A stretch of 40,087 bases of DNA from CAZTZL01 sp964617625 (GTDB lineage: Bacteria > Zhuqueibacterota > QNDG01 > DSAB01): the NCBI GenBank assembly GCA_964617625.1, contig CAZTZL010000027.1, positions 1 through 40,087 of the forward strand, given 5' to 3'. The translations under genes were made by a program, and so were the position numbers. Below are positions 9,385-17,528 of this stretch, one piece after another (within the stretch, counting starts at the first letter, position 1; each line of letters opens with the position of its first letter). A model generated the notes under the pieces. That model ran no database searches. It had not been told where the DNA came from and saw only the letters and a list, made by a program, of their open reading frames with translations.

Positions 9385-11247
9385 TCAAATTCTATCCTGT
9401 TTTTTAGGTATCGTAAAATAAAATGTCGATCCTTCATTGAATTTGCCGTCTATCCAGATTTTTCCTCCGTGGCGTTCCACGATTTTTTTACAAACCGCCA
9501 GGCCGATTCCTGTCCCCTGGTATTCTTCCCGTGTGTGAAGCCGCTGAAATATCCCGAAAATTTTCTCCCGGTATTCATCCTCTATCCCGATTCCGTTGTC
9601 CTGAACCGAAAACTCATACTCTCCCTTTTTTCGTTTCACAGAGACATGCACCTTTGGTTTTCGGTCTCCCCGATATTTGATCGCGTTCCCCAAAAGATTC
9701 TGCAGCAGCCGCTCCATCTGTACTCTGTCGGCTATAATGTCTGGCAATTTATCGTGGTTAATTACTCCACTGCTTTCCTCAATTGCGATTTTCAGATTCA
9801 TGAGTACCTTCTCCAGAACATCTTCCATATTCGTTTTCTCGAACGCTTTGCCCTTTGTGGTTACACGAGAGTACTGCAGAAGGTCATTGATCATCACCTG
9901 CATTCGTTTGGCTCCGTCCACCGCATAATCGATAAACTCCTTTCCATCTTTTTCCAGTTTATCTGAATATCTTCGGGTGATCAGACTCAAATAACTCGAG
10001 ATCATCCGCAGCGGCTCCTGAAGATCGTGCGAAGCGACATAGGCGAACTGTTCCAGTTCCTGATTCGATTTGGTCAGGGCTTCGTTTGATATCGCTAATT
10101 CCTTTGCTTTCTTATCGAGTTCGGCTTTTGCTTTTTTAAAAGCTTCCTCAATTAATTTGCGATCGGTAATATCGCGTGAAATACCGAATGTCCCTGCGAT
10201 ATTTCCATGTATATCAAGAAGCGGTGCCTTTGTTGTCGAAACCCATGTTTCACGGCCATCAGGCCAGGTTTCCTTCTCCTCAATACTTTTAAGCGGTTTT
10301 CCTGTTTGCAGAATTTTCTGTTCACCTTCATACGCTTGTTTGGCATGTTCATCGGAAAAGAAATCGAAATCAGTTTTACCAGCCGCTTCTTCAGGATCTC
10401 CGATTCCAAACCAATCCGCTAAAGATTTATTAATCCGGATAAACTTGCTATCTTTATCCTTGAAATAAATATTATCAGTCATGGTATTCATAAGGGCATT
10501 CATTAAATACTGTTCTCGGACCAACTCCTCTTTAACAATGGCACTTTCTACAATTGTATTTGACAACGAATAAACCATTAACAGAATAATAGCCATATAT
10601 GTATATTCGATGATATAGATAAATTGATATAAACCATCATGCACAGCAACATCGTTACAAAGCCCGGCCATAAAAATTGAAATCGCAATACAGAGAGATC
10701 TGGTTCTAAATCCCTTGTTCAGTCGATATTGTCTGGCGCTGATAATAAAAGTACATATCAGAAATAAAACCCCTATCAATCCTGTAAAATTTGTGACTGG
10801 TCCCGGTTCAACTTCAAAGAAAGTGGCCTTAAAATCAAACAACGGAAATACGATCTTCTTAATCACGGGTTGAGCTGTATTAAAAGTAAGTGTACTGCGG
10901 TCAATGAAAATAAAAATCGCGGAAAATAAAAAATAGGCGGAAAATAAATTTCGAAACCATTTCAGATTCAGTCCAAGATAATCTGTAATAAACCAGACAA
11001 ATACAACTCCAATCAGGGATAAAGTGGCAACCTGGGTTCTCTGCCAGAAAATACCTTCAGTGACTGATTTGGCATTGTATTCACCAAAACTTAAAACACA
11101 GAATACCCCCATAGACAAACAGGTCAATGCAAATGTCAAATCTTCCCGATATTTGAACTGTCTGCGATAATAGATAAACAAATAATAAAAACCAACGAAT
11201 AAAGATACACCCGCAATCATGATTATGGGGATTGACAAGACATTCAT
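9385..11247 (-). CDS. 7TM-PAS sensor histidine kinase
   Basis: This 620-residue membrane kinase begins with seven hydrophobic helices within the first 230 residues (for example IMIAGVSLFVGFYYLF, LIGVVFVWFITDYL, LIGVLFLICTFII and YMAIILLMVYSL). The arrangement is that of the histidine-kinase N-terminal 7TM region. A PAS domain follows (DNIYFKDKDSKFIRIN to GTFGISRDITDRK), then a coiled coil, HisKA with YVASHDLQEPLRM, and HATPase with NLLGNAIKYRG, DNGIGI and GTGIGLAVCKKI. The ATG at 11247 is chosen because AAAGGA lies eight bases upstream; ATG 11256 sits too close to that site. No receiver is attached. The last 200 or so residues are nearly the same as in the upstream LacI-sensor kinase (11284-13743), which indicates recent duplication or gene conversion. 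Confidence 0.92.
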   Translation of the reverse strand: MNVLSIPIIMIAGVSLFVGFYYLFIYYRRQFKYREDLTFALTCLSMGVFCVLSFGEYNAKSVTEGIFWQRTQVATLSLIGVVFVWFITDYLGLNLKWFRNLFSAYFLFSAIFIFIDRSTLTFNTAQPVIKKIVFPLFDFKATFFEVEPGPVTNFTGLIGVLFLICTFIISARQYRLNKGFRTRSLCIAISIFMAGLCNDVAVHDGLYQFIYIIEYTYMAIILLMVYSLSNTIVESAIVKEELVREQYLMNALMNTMTDNIYFKDKDSKFIRINKSLADWFGIGDPEEAAGKTDFDFFSDEHAKQAYEGEQKILQTGKPLKSIEEKETWPDGRETWVSTTKAPLLDIHGNIAGTFGISRDITDRKLIEEAFKKAKAELDKKAKELAISNEALTKSNQELEQFAYVASHDLQEPLRMISSYLSLITRRYSDKLEKDGKEFIDYAVDGAKRMQVMINDLLQYSRVTTKGKAFEKTNMEDVLEKVLMNLKIAIEESSGVINHDKLPDIIADRVQMERLLQNLLGNAIKYRGDRKPKVHVSVKRKKGEYEFSVQDNGIGIEDEYREKIFGIFQRLHTREEYQGTGIGLAVCKKIVERHGGKIWIDGKFNEGSTFYFTIPKKQDRI

Positions 11248-11283
11248 ACATTGCATCCTTTATTAAATATTTTTGGTATCCCT

Positions 11284-13743
11284 TTAACTCCGTATCGTAA
11301 AATAAAATGTGGATCCTTCATTGAATTTGCCGTCCACCCAGATCTTTCCTCCATGACGTTCCACGATTTTTTTACATACAGCCAGGCCGATTCCTGTCCC
11401 CTGATATTCCTCCCGTGTGTGCAGCCGTTGAAATATCCTGAATATTTTCTCCCGGTATTCTTCCTGTATCCCGATTCCGTTGTCTTGTATCGAAAACTCA
11501 TATTCTTCCTTGTTTCGTTTCACAGAGATATGCACTTCTGGTATACGGTCTCCGTGGTATTTGATCGCGTTTCCCAAAAGATTCTGAAACAGCCGCTCCA
11601 TCTGAACTTGGTCCGCCATAATTTCGGGCAATTGATCGTGCGTGACCGCGCCTCCGCTCTCTTCGACCGCAATTTTCAGGTTCATAAGCACTTTCTCCAG
11701 AACCTCTTCCATATCCGTTTTTTCGAATGGTTTGCCCTTTGTGGTCACACGGGAATACTGCAGAAGATCATTGATCATCACCTGCAACCGTTTGGCCCCG
11801 TCCACCGCATAATCGATAAACTCTTTTCCGTCCTTGTCCAGCTTGTCGTTATATCTCCGTTCGATCAAACCCAAGTAACTCGATATCATCCGAAGAGGCT
11901 CCTGCAGATCGTGGGAGGCAATATATGCGAACTCCTGAAGTTCCCGGTTGCTTTCTTCCAGTTTTTTGGAATGGTATTCTGTTTCTTCCTTGGCAAGAAC
12001 CATTTCCCGGTAGAGTCGTGACCCTTTGAGGGCACTGCTGATTTGATCTCTGAGTGCTTCGTAGGTCAACCCTGCCACTGAAGGAACATATTGGAAAACC
12101 GCATAACCAAAGTGCTCGGTTCGGAAGTACAGCGGCATGACGATCAGAGTATATCTCTCTGAAGGCAAGAACCGGGAAGGTACCAGCCTATTCGATGGAA
12201 AGCGGCTCTCCTGGGGACCGAGACGAAACTTTGCACCTTCAAGATAGGCTAAACTGAGATGTGAGTAGACCGGCAGATGCGTGAGTCCTGCATCCGAAGA
12301 GGTTTCTGCCCCCTCGTAGAGGATCAAATAAAAAGTTTTAATCTCAATCCTCATGAGTTCGGTGTGAATTACCTCTATCAATTCGTCAAGATCGAACCGG
12401 GTGACCAGTGATTCGCTGATCTCGCGAACGGTGCGGGACTGTCCCTCGAATCGAAGTCTGATATCGTACAATCTGCGACTTTCTACTTCTGCAATGAGGC
12501 ATCTGGCCTGATCAAGCAACTCTGTCAATCGAAGAAAGTCGTTTCTCCCTGCGAATTTAGCATAGGCATATTTCCATATGACTGTGATGAATTGCTGCCA
12601 CTTTTTAACATTCTTACCCGCTTTTACAGTGAGCCGCAGTTTATCGTTCAATGTCCGGATGAATAAAGTGGATTGGGGATCATGGAGATTCCGACTCAGA
12701 GCATCCACAAGGACATTGAGGTCTTTACCATTGAGGAAGAGGCTTCGGATTGTCGGTTCCCCCTTCATATGAGCGATCAGTTTTTCTTTTTGGAAATCCT
12801 GTTCATGATCCAAATCTTTCCGGGTTTCTAACTGGATGGCGGATGATGTCGCAAACGGGTAACAACCGCAGGATTCACGAACGACGAGCTTCGTGGGGAA
12901 AGGGATTTTCCCAATAATTTTTTTCCCTTTGATCATATCACACATGAGTTTGACGCTTTCTTCACCCATTTCATAGATTGGCTGATGGAGTGTCGTGAGG
13001 GGCGGCGTTATCGTCGCGCTCATGGGGATATCGTCAAACCCAACGACGGCCACATCTTGAGGAACTTTGATCCCCCGTTCAGTCAAAGCCTCAATTGCGC
13101 CCAGAGCCATGTTATCATTTGAGGCGACAAGTGCGTCGAACCTGATTTTACGTTCATCCATCAGAATTCGGACAGCTTCGTACCCTGATGGAAATTCGAA
13201 ATCACCTTCAACTACAAGAGTTGGTTCCAGGAGAATCCCGGCAGCACTTAAAACTTCCTGGTAGCCTTGATATCTTTCAAATTCTTCAACATTGTGTTGA
13301 GGTCCCGAGACGTATGCAATACGTCGGTAGCGATGATCTTGTACAAGGTGCCGAACCAGACCGGTCATTGCTTCCTTGTTATCGATAACGATACTTGGCA
13401 AATCTTGAACAGGAACAGCAATACTGATGAGGGGAAGAGAATGGTATCTTTTATAAAACACCTCCCATTCTTGCTGGGTGATAAAATTACCAACGGTACT
13501 GCCGCTGATGATGATCCCGTCCACACCTCGGGGTTTGGCCAGGTGGTAAATGAGATTGGCCTGCGATTCGAATCCCCGTGGAGATTTCAAATCTCTTCCC
13601 ACAAAGCAAAGCAGATTCACATTATACCGGGAAGCGGCATCCGCAATACCGCTAAAGAGGGTCTGTCCATATGAATCTGCCATACTATGGATGATAAAAG
13701 AGATGGTGTGTTGCTTGGTGCTTTTTACTTTTTGTTTTTTCAT
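11284..13743 (-). CDS. LacI-type ligand-binding sensor histidine kinase (cytoplasmic), second copy
   Basis: This 819-residue soluble kinase parallels the 814-residue protein at 6890-9334. A LacI/GalR-type binding fold spans about 15-300 (FIIHSMADSYGQTL, VDGIIISGSTVG, SIVIDNKEAMTGLV, RRIAYVSGP, ASNDNMALGAI, QDVAVVGFDD, PLTTLHQPIYEMG) and ends in VVRESCGC. A helical linker and a GAF-like domain (about 425-575) follow. The kinase is of the other local type: HisKA with YIASHDLQEPLRM and HATPase with NLLGNAIKYHG, DNGIGI and GTGIGLAVCKKI. There is no membrane segment or helix-turn-helix. The ATG at 13743 overlaps the stop of a broken kinase remnant (ATGA, 13740-13743), so an intact kinase once preceded it in the operon. 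The ligand is not identifiable, but the domain class binds sugars or nucleosides. Confidence 0.9.
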   Translation of the reverse strand: MKKQKVKSTKQHTISFIIHSMADSYGQTLFSGIADAASRYNVNLLCFVGRDLKSPRGFESQANLIYHLAKPRGVDGIIISGSTVGNFITQQEWEVFYKRYHSLPLISIAVPVQDLPSIVIDNKEAMTGLVRHLVQDHRYRRIAYVSGPQHNVEEFERYQGYQEVLSAAGILLEPTLVVEGDFEFPSGYEAVRILMDERKIRFDALVASNDNMALGAIEALTERGIKVPQDVAVVGFDDIPMSATITPPLTTLHQPIYEMGEESVKLMCDMIKGKKIIGKIPFPTKLVVRESCGCYPFATSSAIQLETRKDLDHEQDFQKEKLIAHMKGEPTIRSLFLNGKDLNVLVDALSRNLHDPQSTLFIRTLNDKLRLTVKAGKNVKKWQQFITVIWKYAYAKFAGRNDFLRLTELLDQARCLIAEVESRRLYDIRLRFEGQSRTVREISESLVTRFDLDELIEVIHTELMRIEIKTFYLILYEGAETSSDAGLTHLPVYSHLSLAYLEGAKFRLGPQESRFPSNRLVPSRFLPSERYTLIVMPLYFRTEHFGYAVFQYVPSVAGLTYEALRDQISSALKGSRLYREMVLAKEETEYHSKKLEESNRELQEFAYIASHDLQEPLRMISSYLGLIERRYNDKLDKDGKEFIDYAVDGAKRLQVMINDLLQYSRVTTKGKPFEKTDMEEVLEKVLMNLKIAVEESGGAVTHDQLPEIMADQVQMERLFQNLLGNAIKYHGDRIPEVHISVKRNKEEYEFSIQDNGIGIQEEYREKIFRIFQRLHTREEYQGTGIGLAVCKKIVERHGGKIWVDGKFNEGSTFYFTIRS

Positions 13744-13921
13744 TCGATGAAATTCCCCGATTCTTTATATCTGGGGAGAGTGAATTTGAACGTGCACCCT
13801 CTTCCTTTACCTTTACCTTTATCTTTACCTTTATCTCTTCCTTCACCTTTAGGCTCCACCCAGACCTTTCCACCACACCGTTTCATAATTTTTTACACAT
13901 CGCCAGGCCGATTCCATTACC
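13740..13921 (-). pseudogene. remnant of a histidine kinase 3' end (HATPase tail)
   Basis: On the minus strand the reading is GNGIGLAMCKK, a frameshift, then IMKRCGGKVWVEP, a Lys/Gly-rich expansion, and GCTFKFTLPRY ending at a TGA at 13740-13742. This aligns with the intact neighbours' GTGIGLAVCKKIVERHGG, KIWVDGKF and GSTFYFTI. The frameshift falls in the AAAAAA run, which has six A where the functional copy has seven. The rest of the kinase upstream (13922-14294) is gone. A simple repeat has expanded inside the loop between the IWV strand and the final strand. The stop overlaps the start of the LacI-sensor kinase, as in a once-functional operon. The assignment rests on alignment by eye but is strong. 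Confidence 0.8.
13799..13851. repeat. low-complexity CTTTAC/CTTTAT hexamer-like tract
   Basis: This imperfect array of CTTTAC and CTTTAT units (plus-strand reading) interrupts the kinase remnant. On the minus strand it encodes alternating Lys-Gly/Asp. A compositionally similar tract (CTTTACCTCTACCTCTTAC and related) flanks the second N gap near 38379-38420, so the tract type recurs in this genome. It may be a slippage-generated or invading repeat. Confidence 0.7.
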
Positions 13922-14294
13922 TATCAGTCGCTTTCGCATATAATTTTTGACCAAAAACAAAAATAAATGTCGTATGGGAAAGGATTACATTATGTAATCT
14001 GATTTTCATTATCATCCTTTCAACACGAAAGTTAAATAATTACTTGTTTTGCAGAATATTTAGAAGCAATACAAAATCACTGTCATTTTTTAAGAAACAA
14101 GCTCCCGTATTCCTCAATTTTTGGAATTGCCGGAACTACAAAAGTTACTCCATTTTATAAATCATATGGAGAAACTTCAACCTCTAATTCTGGCAATAAT
14201 TGTTCCAATCCAAAGGAACATTTCCAATGAAAACAGGTTCTGGAATAGGACAACTATTATCAGGTGACAGGTATGTGCGGCACCGTATTGATTG
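13922..14294. other. 373-base spacer between hybrid kinase and kinase remnant, no convincing gene
   Basis: This stretch is AT-rich and broken by stops in all frames. On the minus strand two short stretches look protein-like (near 14180 a frame with EQLLPELEVEVSPYDL, then GVTFVVPAIPK after a stop), so it may hold decayed coding sequence, but I cannot assign a family. A 17-base perfect palindrome is present at 13983-13999. It presumably also contains the promoter for the minus-strand run that starts at 13743. Confidence 0.5.
13983..13999. promoter_or_regulatory. perfect palindrome GATTACA-TTA-TGTAATC, candidate operator
   Basis: Two seven-base arms are separated by three bases, with perfect symmetry. 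It lies 240 bases upstream of the first intact gene of the left operon (start 13743), in non-coding sequence. The size and symmetry suit a dimeric regulator, but no family is identified and AT-rich palindromes can arise by chance. Confidence 0.35.
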
Positions 14295-16955
14295 TTAGGA
14301 ATTTTCTGAACTTAATAGCAGTACTTCCTTGACTGTCTGTAATATTGTAGCTAAAGTATAAGGTTTTTGAAGAAAGGGCAATCCTTTTCCCTGGATTTTA
14401 TCCCATTGAGACTTTTGATCCGTATATCCGCTGCTGAGCAGAACTTTAATTCCCGGTTTGATCGTAAGAAGTTCTTCAACAAGATCCACGCCGCTACGAT
14501 CCGGCAATACCACATCCGTCAGTACCAAATCGAAACGCCCTTTTTCACGTTCGAAAACATCCAGTGCTTCAGCCACACTTGAAGTGGAGTATATCGTATA
14601 TCCGTACTCGCTGAGTGCAATCGTCGCGAAATCGCGAACACTGATTTCATCTTCGACGATGAGAATACGTTCGCCGTTCCCCCTGAATTTGTGCAGAGGA
14701 ATTCTGATATCGGAAAGTTTATCAACCTTTTTCCGAACACCGGGTAAATATATCTCGAAAGTTGTTCCGCTGCTTTTTACACTGCGTACATTGATCCATC
14801 CTTCATGCTGTTTGATAATACCGTACACAACAGAAAGCCCAAGCCCTGTCCCCTTGCCCACGCCTTTCGTACTGAAAAAAGGTTCAAAAATATGAGGCAG
14901 GATTTCTTCATTAATGCCTTCGCCTGTATCAACAACAGTAATACGCACAAATTTCCCCGGTCTCGCTTCTGGCATGCTTTTACTATAAGCGTTGTCAATC
15001 GTCACATTTGAGGTTTTGATTGTTAATTTACCCCCGTCGGGCATGGCATCTCTTGCATTGACTGCAAGATTCATAATGACCTGTTCGATCGTGCCATGAT
15101 CTGCTTTTACGTTTAAAAGATCCGGAGCAAGCGATGTACTGATACTGATATCCTCGCCAATCAAACGATGAAACATTTTAAGCAAATTCTCGATCGTTTT
15201 ATTCACATTGATAACGGCAAATTCCATGGGCTGTTTCCTGCTGAACAACAGCAACTGGCGTGTCAAATCAGCAGCCCTGTCCGCAGCAATTTGAATTTCT
15301 TTTAAATCCCGATAAATCGGATCCGTTTCCTGGGTCCTGATAAGAATCATGTCACTGCATCCTTGAATCGCAGTTAACAGGTTATTAAAATCATGGGCCA
15401 CGCCGCCTGTGAGTGTACCAATCGCTTCCATTTTTTGAGCCTGGATAAGTTCCGCATGAATACGTTCTTTCTCCACTTCTGTTTGTTTGCGATTCGTGAT
15501 ATCCTGGGTAACCTCGACAACCCCCATGATCTCCCCGGCTTCATTTCGGGCCGGATACCCGCGTACTGCCCATATTTTTCCGTTGGCAGTGGTCATTTCC
15601 GCTTCTTCCGGTTGTCCTGTTTTAAAAGCTTTTACAACAGGACAATCATCACAGGGGCTTTCCAGTTGATGCCAGACATTATAGCAAAAGCGCCCTACCA
15701 TTTCTTGTGGATCCAGGCCAACCGATTCGGCAGCCGCCCGATTTGCCCACAGAAGCATCATCTCCTTATTCTGAAAAGTAACCAGTTCAGAAACACTGCT
15801 CAGAATCAAGGATTTTTCCCGTTCCGATTTGCTGAGTGTGTCCTCTGCCAATTTTCGTTTGGTAATGTCCTGGGACGTTATAATCGCTCCTTGATGAAAC
15901 GGAGCAATCGTAATTGAAAGATATTTATCTTTATATTTCAGTTCCGGAAATTTTTTCACCTTTTGTTTTTGAATGGCGTTCATCATTTCGGAGTACATAT
16001 CAATTTCGTGGGAACGGGCATAATCTTTGTACATCACATCCCCGGTCCGGGGCAACCGGTCACCTGATTTTTCTTTTAACAGATTGAATTGTTTCACTCT
16101 ACCTTCCAAATCCACAACCACTGTCTCAATAGGATTATACTGAAACAGCGCATAATTGAATTCATTGCTTTCCTGCAGGGCTATTTCGGCTTTTCTACGA
16201 TTTGTGATGTCATGGAGTGCCAGCACGACTCCCAATATTCTTCCCTTATCGTCAATAATCGGAGCGCCGCTTTCGTCAATCGAAACAGTCTCCCCTGCTC
16301 TGTTCACAAGAACCGAATGGCTTGTCAATTCAACAATTTTCTTTTTTTGGAGAACTTGAGCCGTCAAGTCCTCTGCCGGTTTCCCCGTATCTTCACGTAA
16401 AATTTGAATTACTTTCTTCAGTAACTTTCCTCTGACTTCACCCAATCTCCAGCCCGTCAGGGATTCAGCTCTCGAATTCATGAATTGAATACAGTTATTT
16501 TTATCTGTAACGATTACTGCATCACCAATACTTTTTAATGTCGTGGACAGCCATGCTTCCCTTTCCCGCAATTTCTTTTCCATCTGATGCTTGTAAATAG
16601 CCATCTCAATTGTGCTGTATAGTTCCTGATCTTCAAATGGTTTAAGGATATAACCATAAGGGCTTGTGACTTTGGCTTTGTCCAAAGTTTTTCTGTCAGC
16701 ATAGGCTGTGAGATAAATTACAGGAATATCATAGTCTTTATAAATGTCTTCGGCTGTCTTAATTCCGTTCATTTTCCCGCGCAGGACGATATCCATCAAT
16801 ACCACATCCGGCTTATGTTCCTCCACTATGTTTATCGCTGTCCTTCCTGTAGAAGCTACCCCGCATACATTATATCCAAACCTTTCAAGGCTTCGTTTGA
16901 TATCTTCTGCGACAATGCTCTCATCTTCGACAATCAAAATTGTAACCGTTTTCAT
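14295..16955 (-). CDS. hybrid histidine kinase, REC-PAS-PAS-PAS-HisKA-HATPase-REC
   Basis: This soluble 886-residue hybrid kinase begins with a receiver (ILIVEDESIVAED, Asp55 in VLMDIVLRG, Lys in YILKPFED). Three PAS modules follow: one with GDAVIVTDKNNCIQFMNS and GVVLALHDITNRR, one with PIETVVVDLEGRVKQF and ITSQDITKRK, and one with SELVTFQNKEMMLLWANR. The third carries a Cys cluster, FCYNVWHQLESPCDDCP, seen in a subset of PAS domains. The kinase has GGVAHDFNNLL, NLAVNARDAMPDGG, DTGEGI and GTGLGLSVVYGI. The terminal receiver has ILIVEDEISVRD and Asp in LTDVVLPDRSG. AAGGAT lies about seven bases before the ATG. The gene is transcribed alone or leads into the left operon. Its catalytic part is paralogous to the hybrids at 1388-2968 and 32411-33991. 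Confidence 0.93.
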   Translation of the reverse strand: MKTVTILIVEDESIVAEDIKRSLERFGYNVCGVASTGRTAINIVEEHKPDVVLMDIVLRGKMNGIKTAEDIYKDYDIPVIYLTAYADRKTLDKAKVTSPYGYILKPFEDQELYSTIEMAIYKHQMEKKLREREAWLSTTLKSIGDAVIVTDKNNCIQFMNSRAESLTGWRLGEVRGKLLKKVIQILREDTGKPAEDLTAQVLQKKKIVELTSHSVLVNRAGETVSIDESGAPIIDDKGRILGVVLALHDITNRRKAEIALQESNEFNYALFQYNPIETVVVDLEGRVKQFNLLKEKSGDRLPRTGDVMYKDYARSHEIDMYSEMMNAIQKQKVKKFPELKYKDKYLSITIAPFHQGAIITSQDITKRKLAEDTLSKSEREKSLILSSVSELVTFQNKEMMLLWANRAAAESVGLDPQEMVGRFCYNVWHQLESPCDDCPVVKAFKTGQPEEAEMTTANGKIWAVRGYPARNEAGEIMGVVEVTQDITNRKQTEVEKERIHAELIQAQKMEAIGTLTGGVAHDFNNLLTAIQGCSDMILIRTQETDPIYRDLKEIQIAADRAADLTRQLLLFSRKQPMEFAVINVNKTIENLLKMFHRLIGEDISISTSLAPDLLNVKADHGTIEQVIMNLAVNARDAMPDGGKLTIKTSNVTIDNAYSKSMPEARPGKFVRITVVDTGEGINEEILPHIFEPFFSTKGVGKGTGLGLSVVYGIIKQHEGWINVRSVKSSGTTFEIYLPGVRKKVDKLSDIRIPLHKFRGNGERILIVEDEISVRDFATIALSEYGYTIYSTSSVAEALDVFEREKGRFDLVLTDVVLPDRSGVDLVEELLTIKPGIKVLLSSGYTDQKSQWDKIQGKGLPFLQKPYTLATILQTVKEVLLLSSENS

Positions 16956-17528
16956 TGTATCTATCCTTATTCCATTTTCGGATTTTTTATAGCGGATAAA
17001 TTTTAAAAACTGTTTTAATTTAAAATCGGTCTTGGATTTTTCAAATTTTCTGAGCGATAAAACAAATCAAACATCAAGATGGAATGAATCCTGAACTGAT
17101 TTCGAAGTAAATAGAGCTTTAAGTTTTTAGTCCAAATAGTCCGAAAAATTATTCGAAAAAAGATCATGTAAAATCTCCCGGTTCCGGTTATTATTACCGG
17201 TAAGATCAAAATGATGTAATTTAAGAAAATATAAATAACAAATCGTTTATTTTCAAGCCCTAATTTGTAAAACTTTGCCTTTACAAATATACCAAAATGA
17301 AAGAATAGCCACAGTTGTCAACACAGAATATTTTCATGCCTGAATACAGAAAAAATAATTGTTTAATCGAGACCAATGAACGCTTTTTATTTGAATAATA
17401 AAGAGTTACAGTTTGTACAAATACTGCTTTTTCTTCACATAAGCAAGGATAATTTCAACTAGTTCAGGCTGTTTTGGCGTGTTTTTTGCTTATACACTGT
17501 TGACTATGTTAATAATTCAAAACAATCT
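16956..17528. other. 573-base divergent intergenic region (hybrid kinase / M23 peptidase)
   Basis: This is AT-rich, with no open frame that looks coding. It should hold promoters for both divergent genes. It contains the inverted repeat at 17263-17288, a ten-base palindrome TTTGTACAAA at 17412-17421 that is partly similar to it, and a short CCGGT...ACCGG hairpin at 17184-17200. I could not fix a -35/-10 pair with confidence. Confidence 0.5.
17263..17288. promoter_or_regulatory. inverted repeat ATTTGTAAA-N8-TTTACAAAT, candidate operator
   Basis: Two perfect nine-base arms are separated by eight bases in the divergent spacer, about 240 bases from the M23 start and 310 from the kinase start. 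A related palindrome TTTGTACAAA lies at 17412-17421. The arrangement suits a dimeric regulator; no regulator family is recognised. Confidence 0.4.

Noticed and set aside
11251..12021. 256-codon plus-strand open frame, and a similar 165-codon frame at 9469-9966
   Set aside because: Both lie antisense to the conserved kinase 3' ends. Their resemblance to each other only mirrors the kinase duplication, and their translations match no family.
13685..13876. 63-residue frame with LKVKEEIKVKIKVKVKEE
   Set aside because: It is the wrong frame through a simple repeat in the kinase remnant. The other frame gives HATPase motifs on both sides of the repeat.
17184..17200. CCGGT...ACCGG hairpin as a terminator
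   Set aside because: It has a five-base stem with no T run and lies between divergent genes where no terminator is expected.
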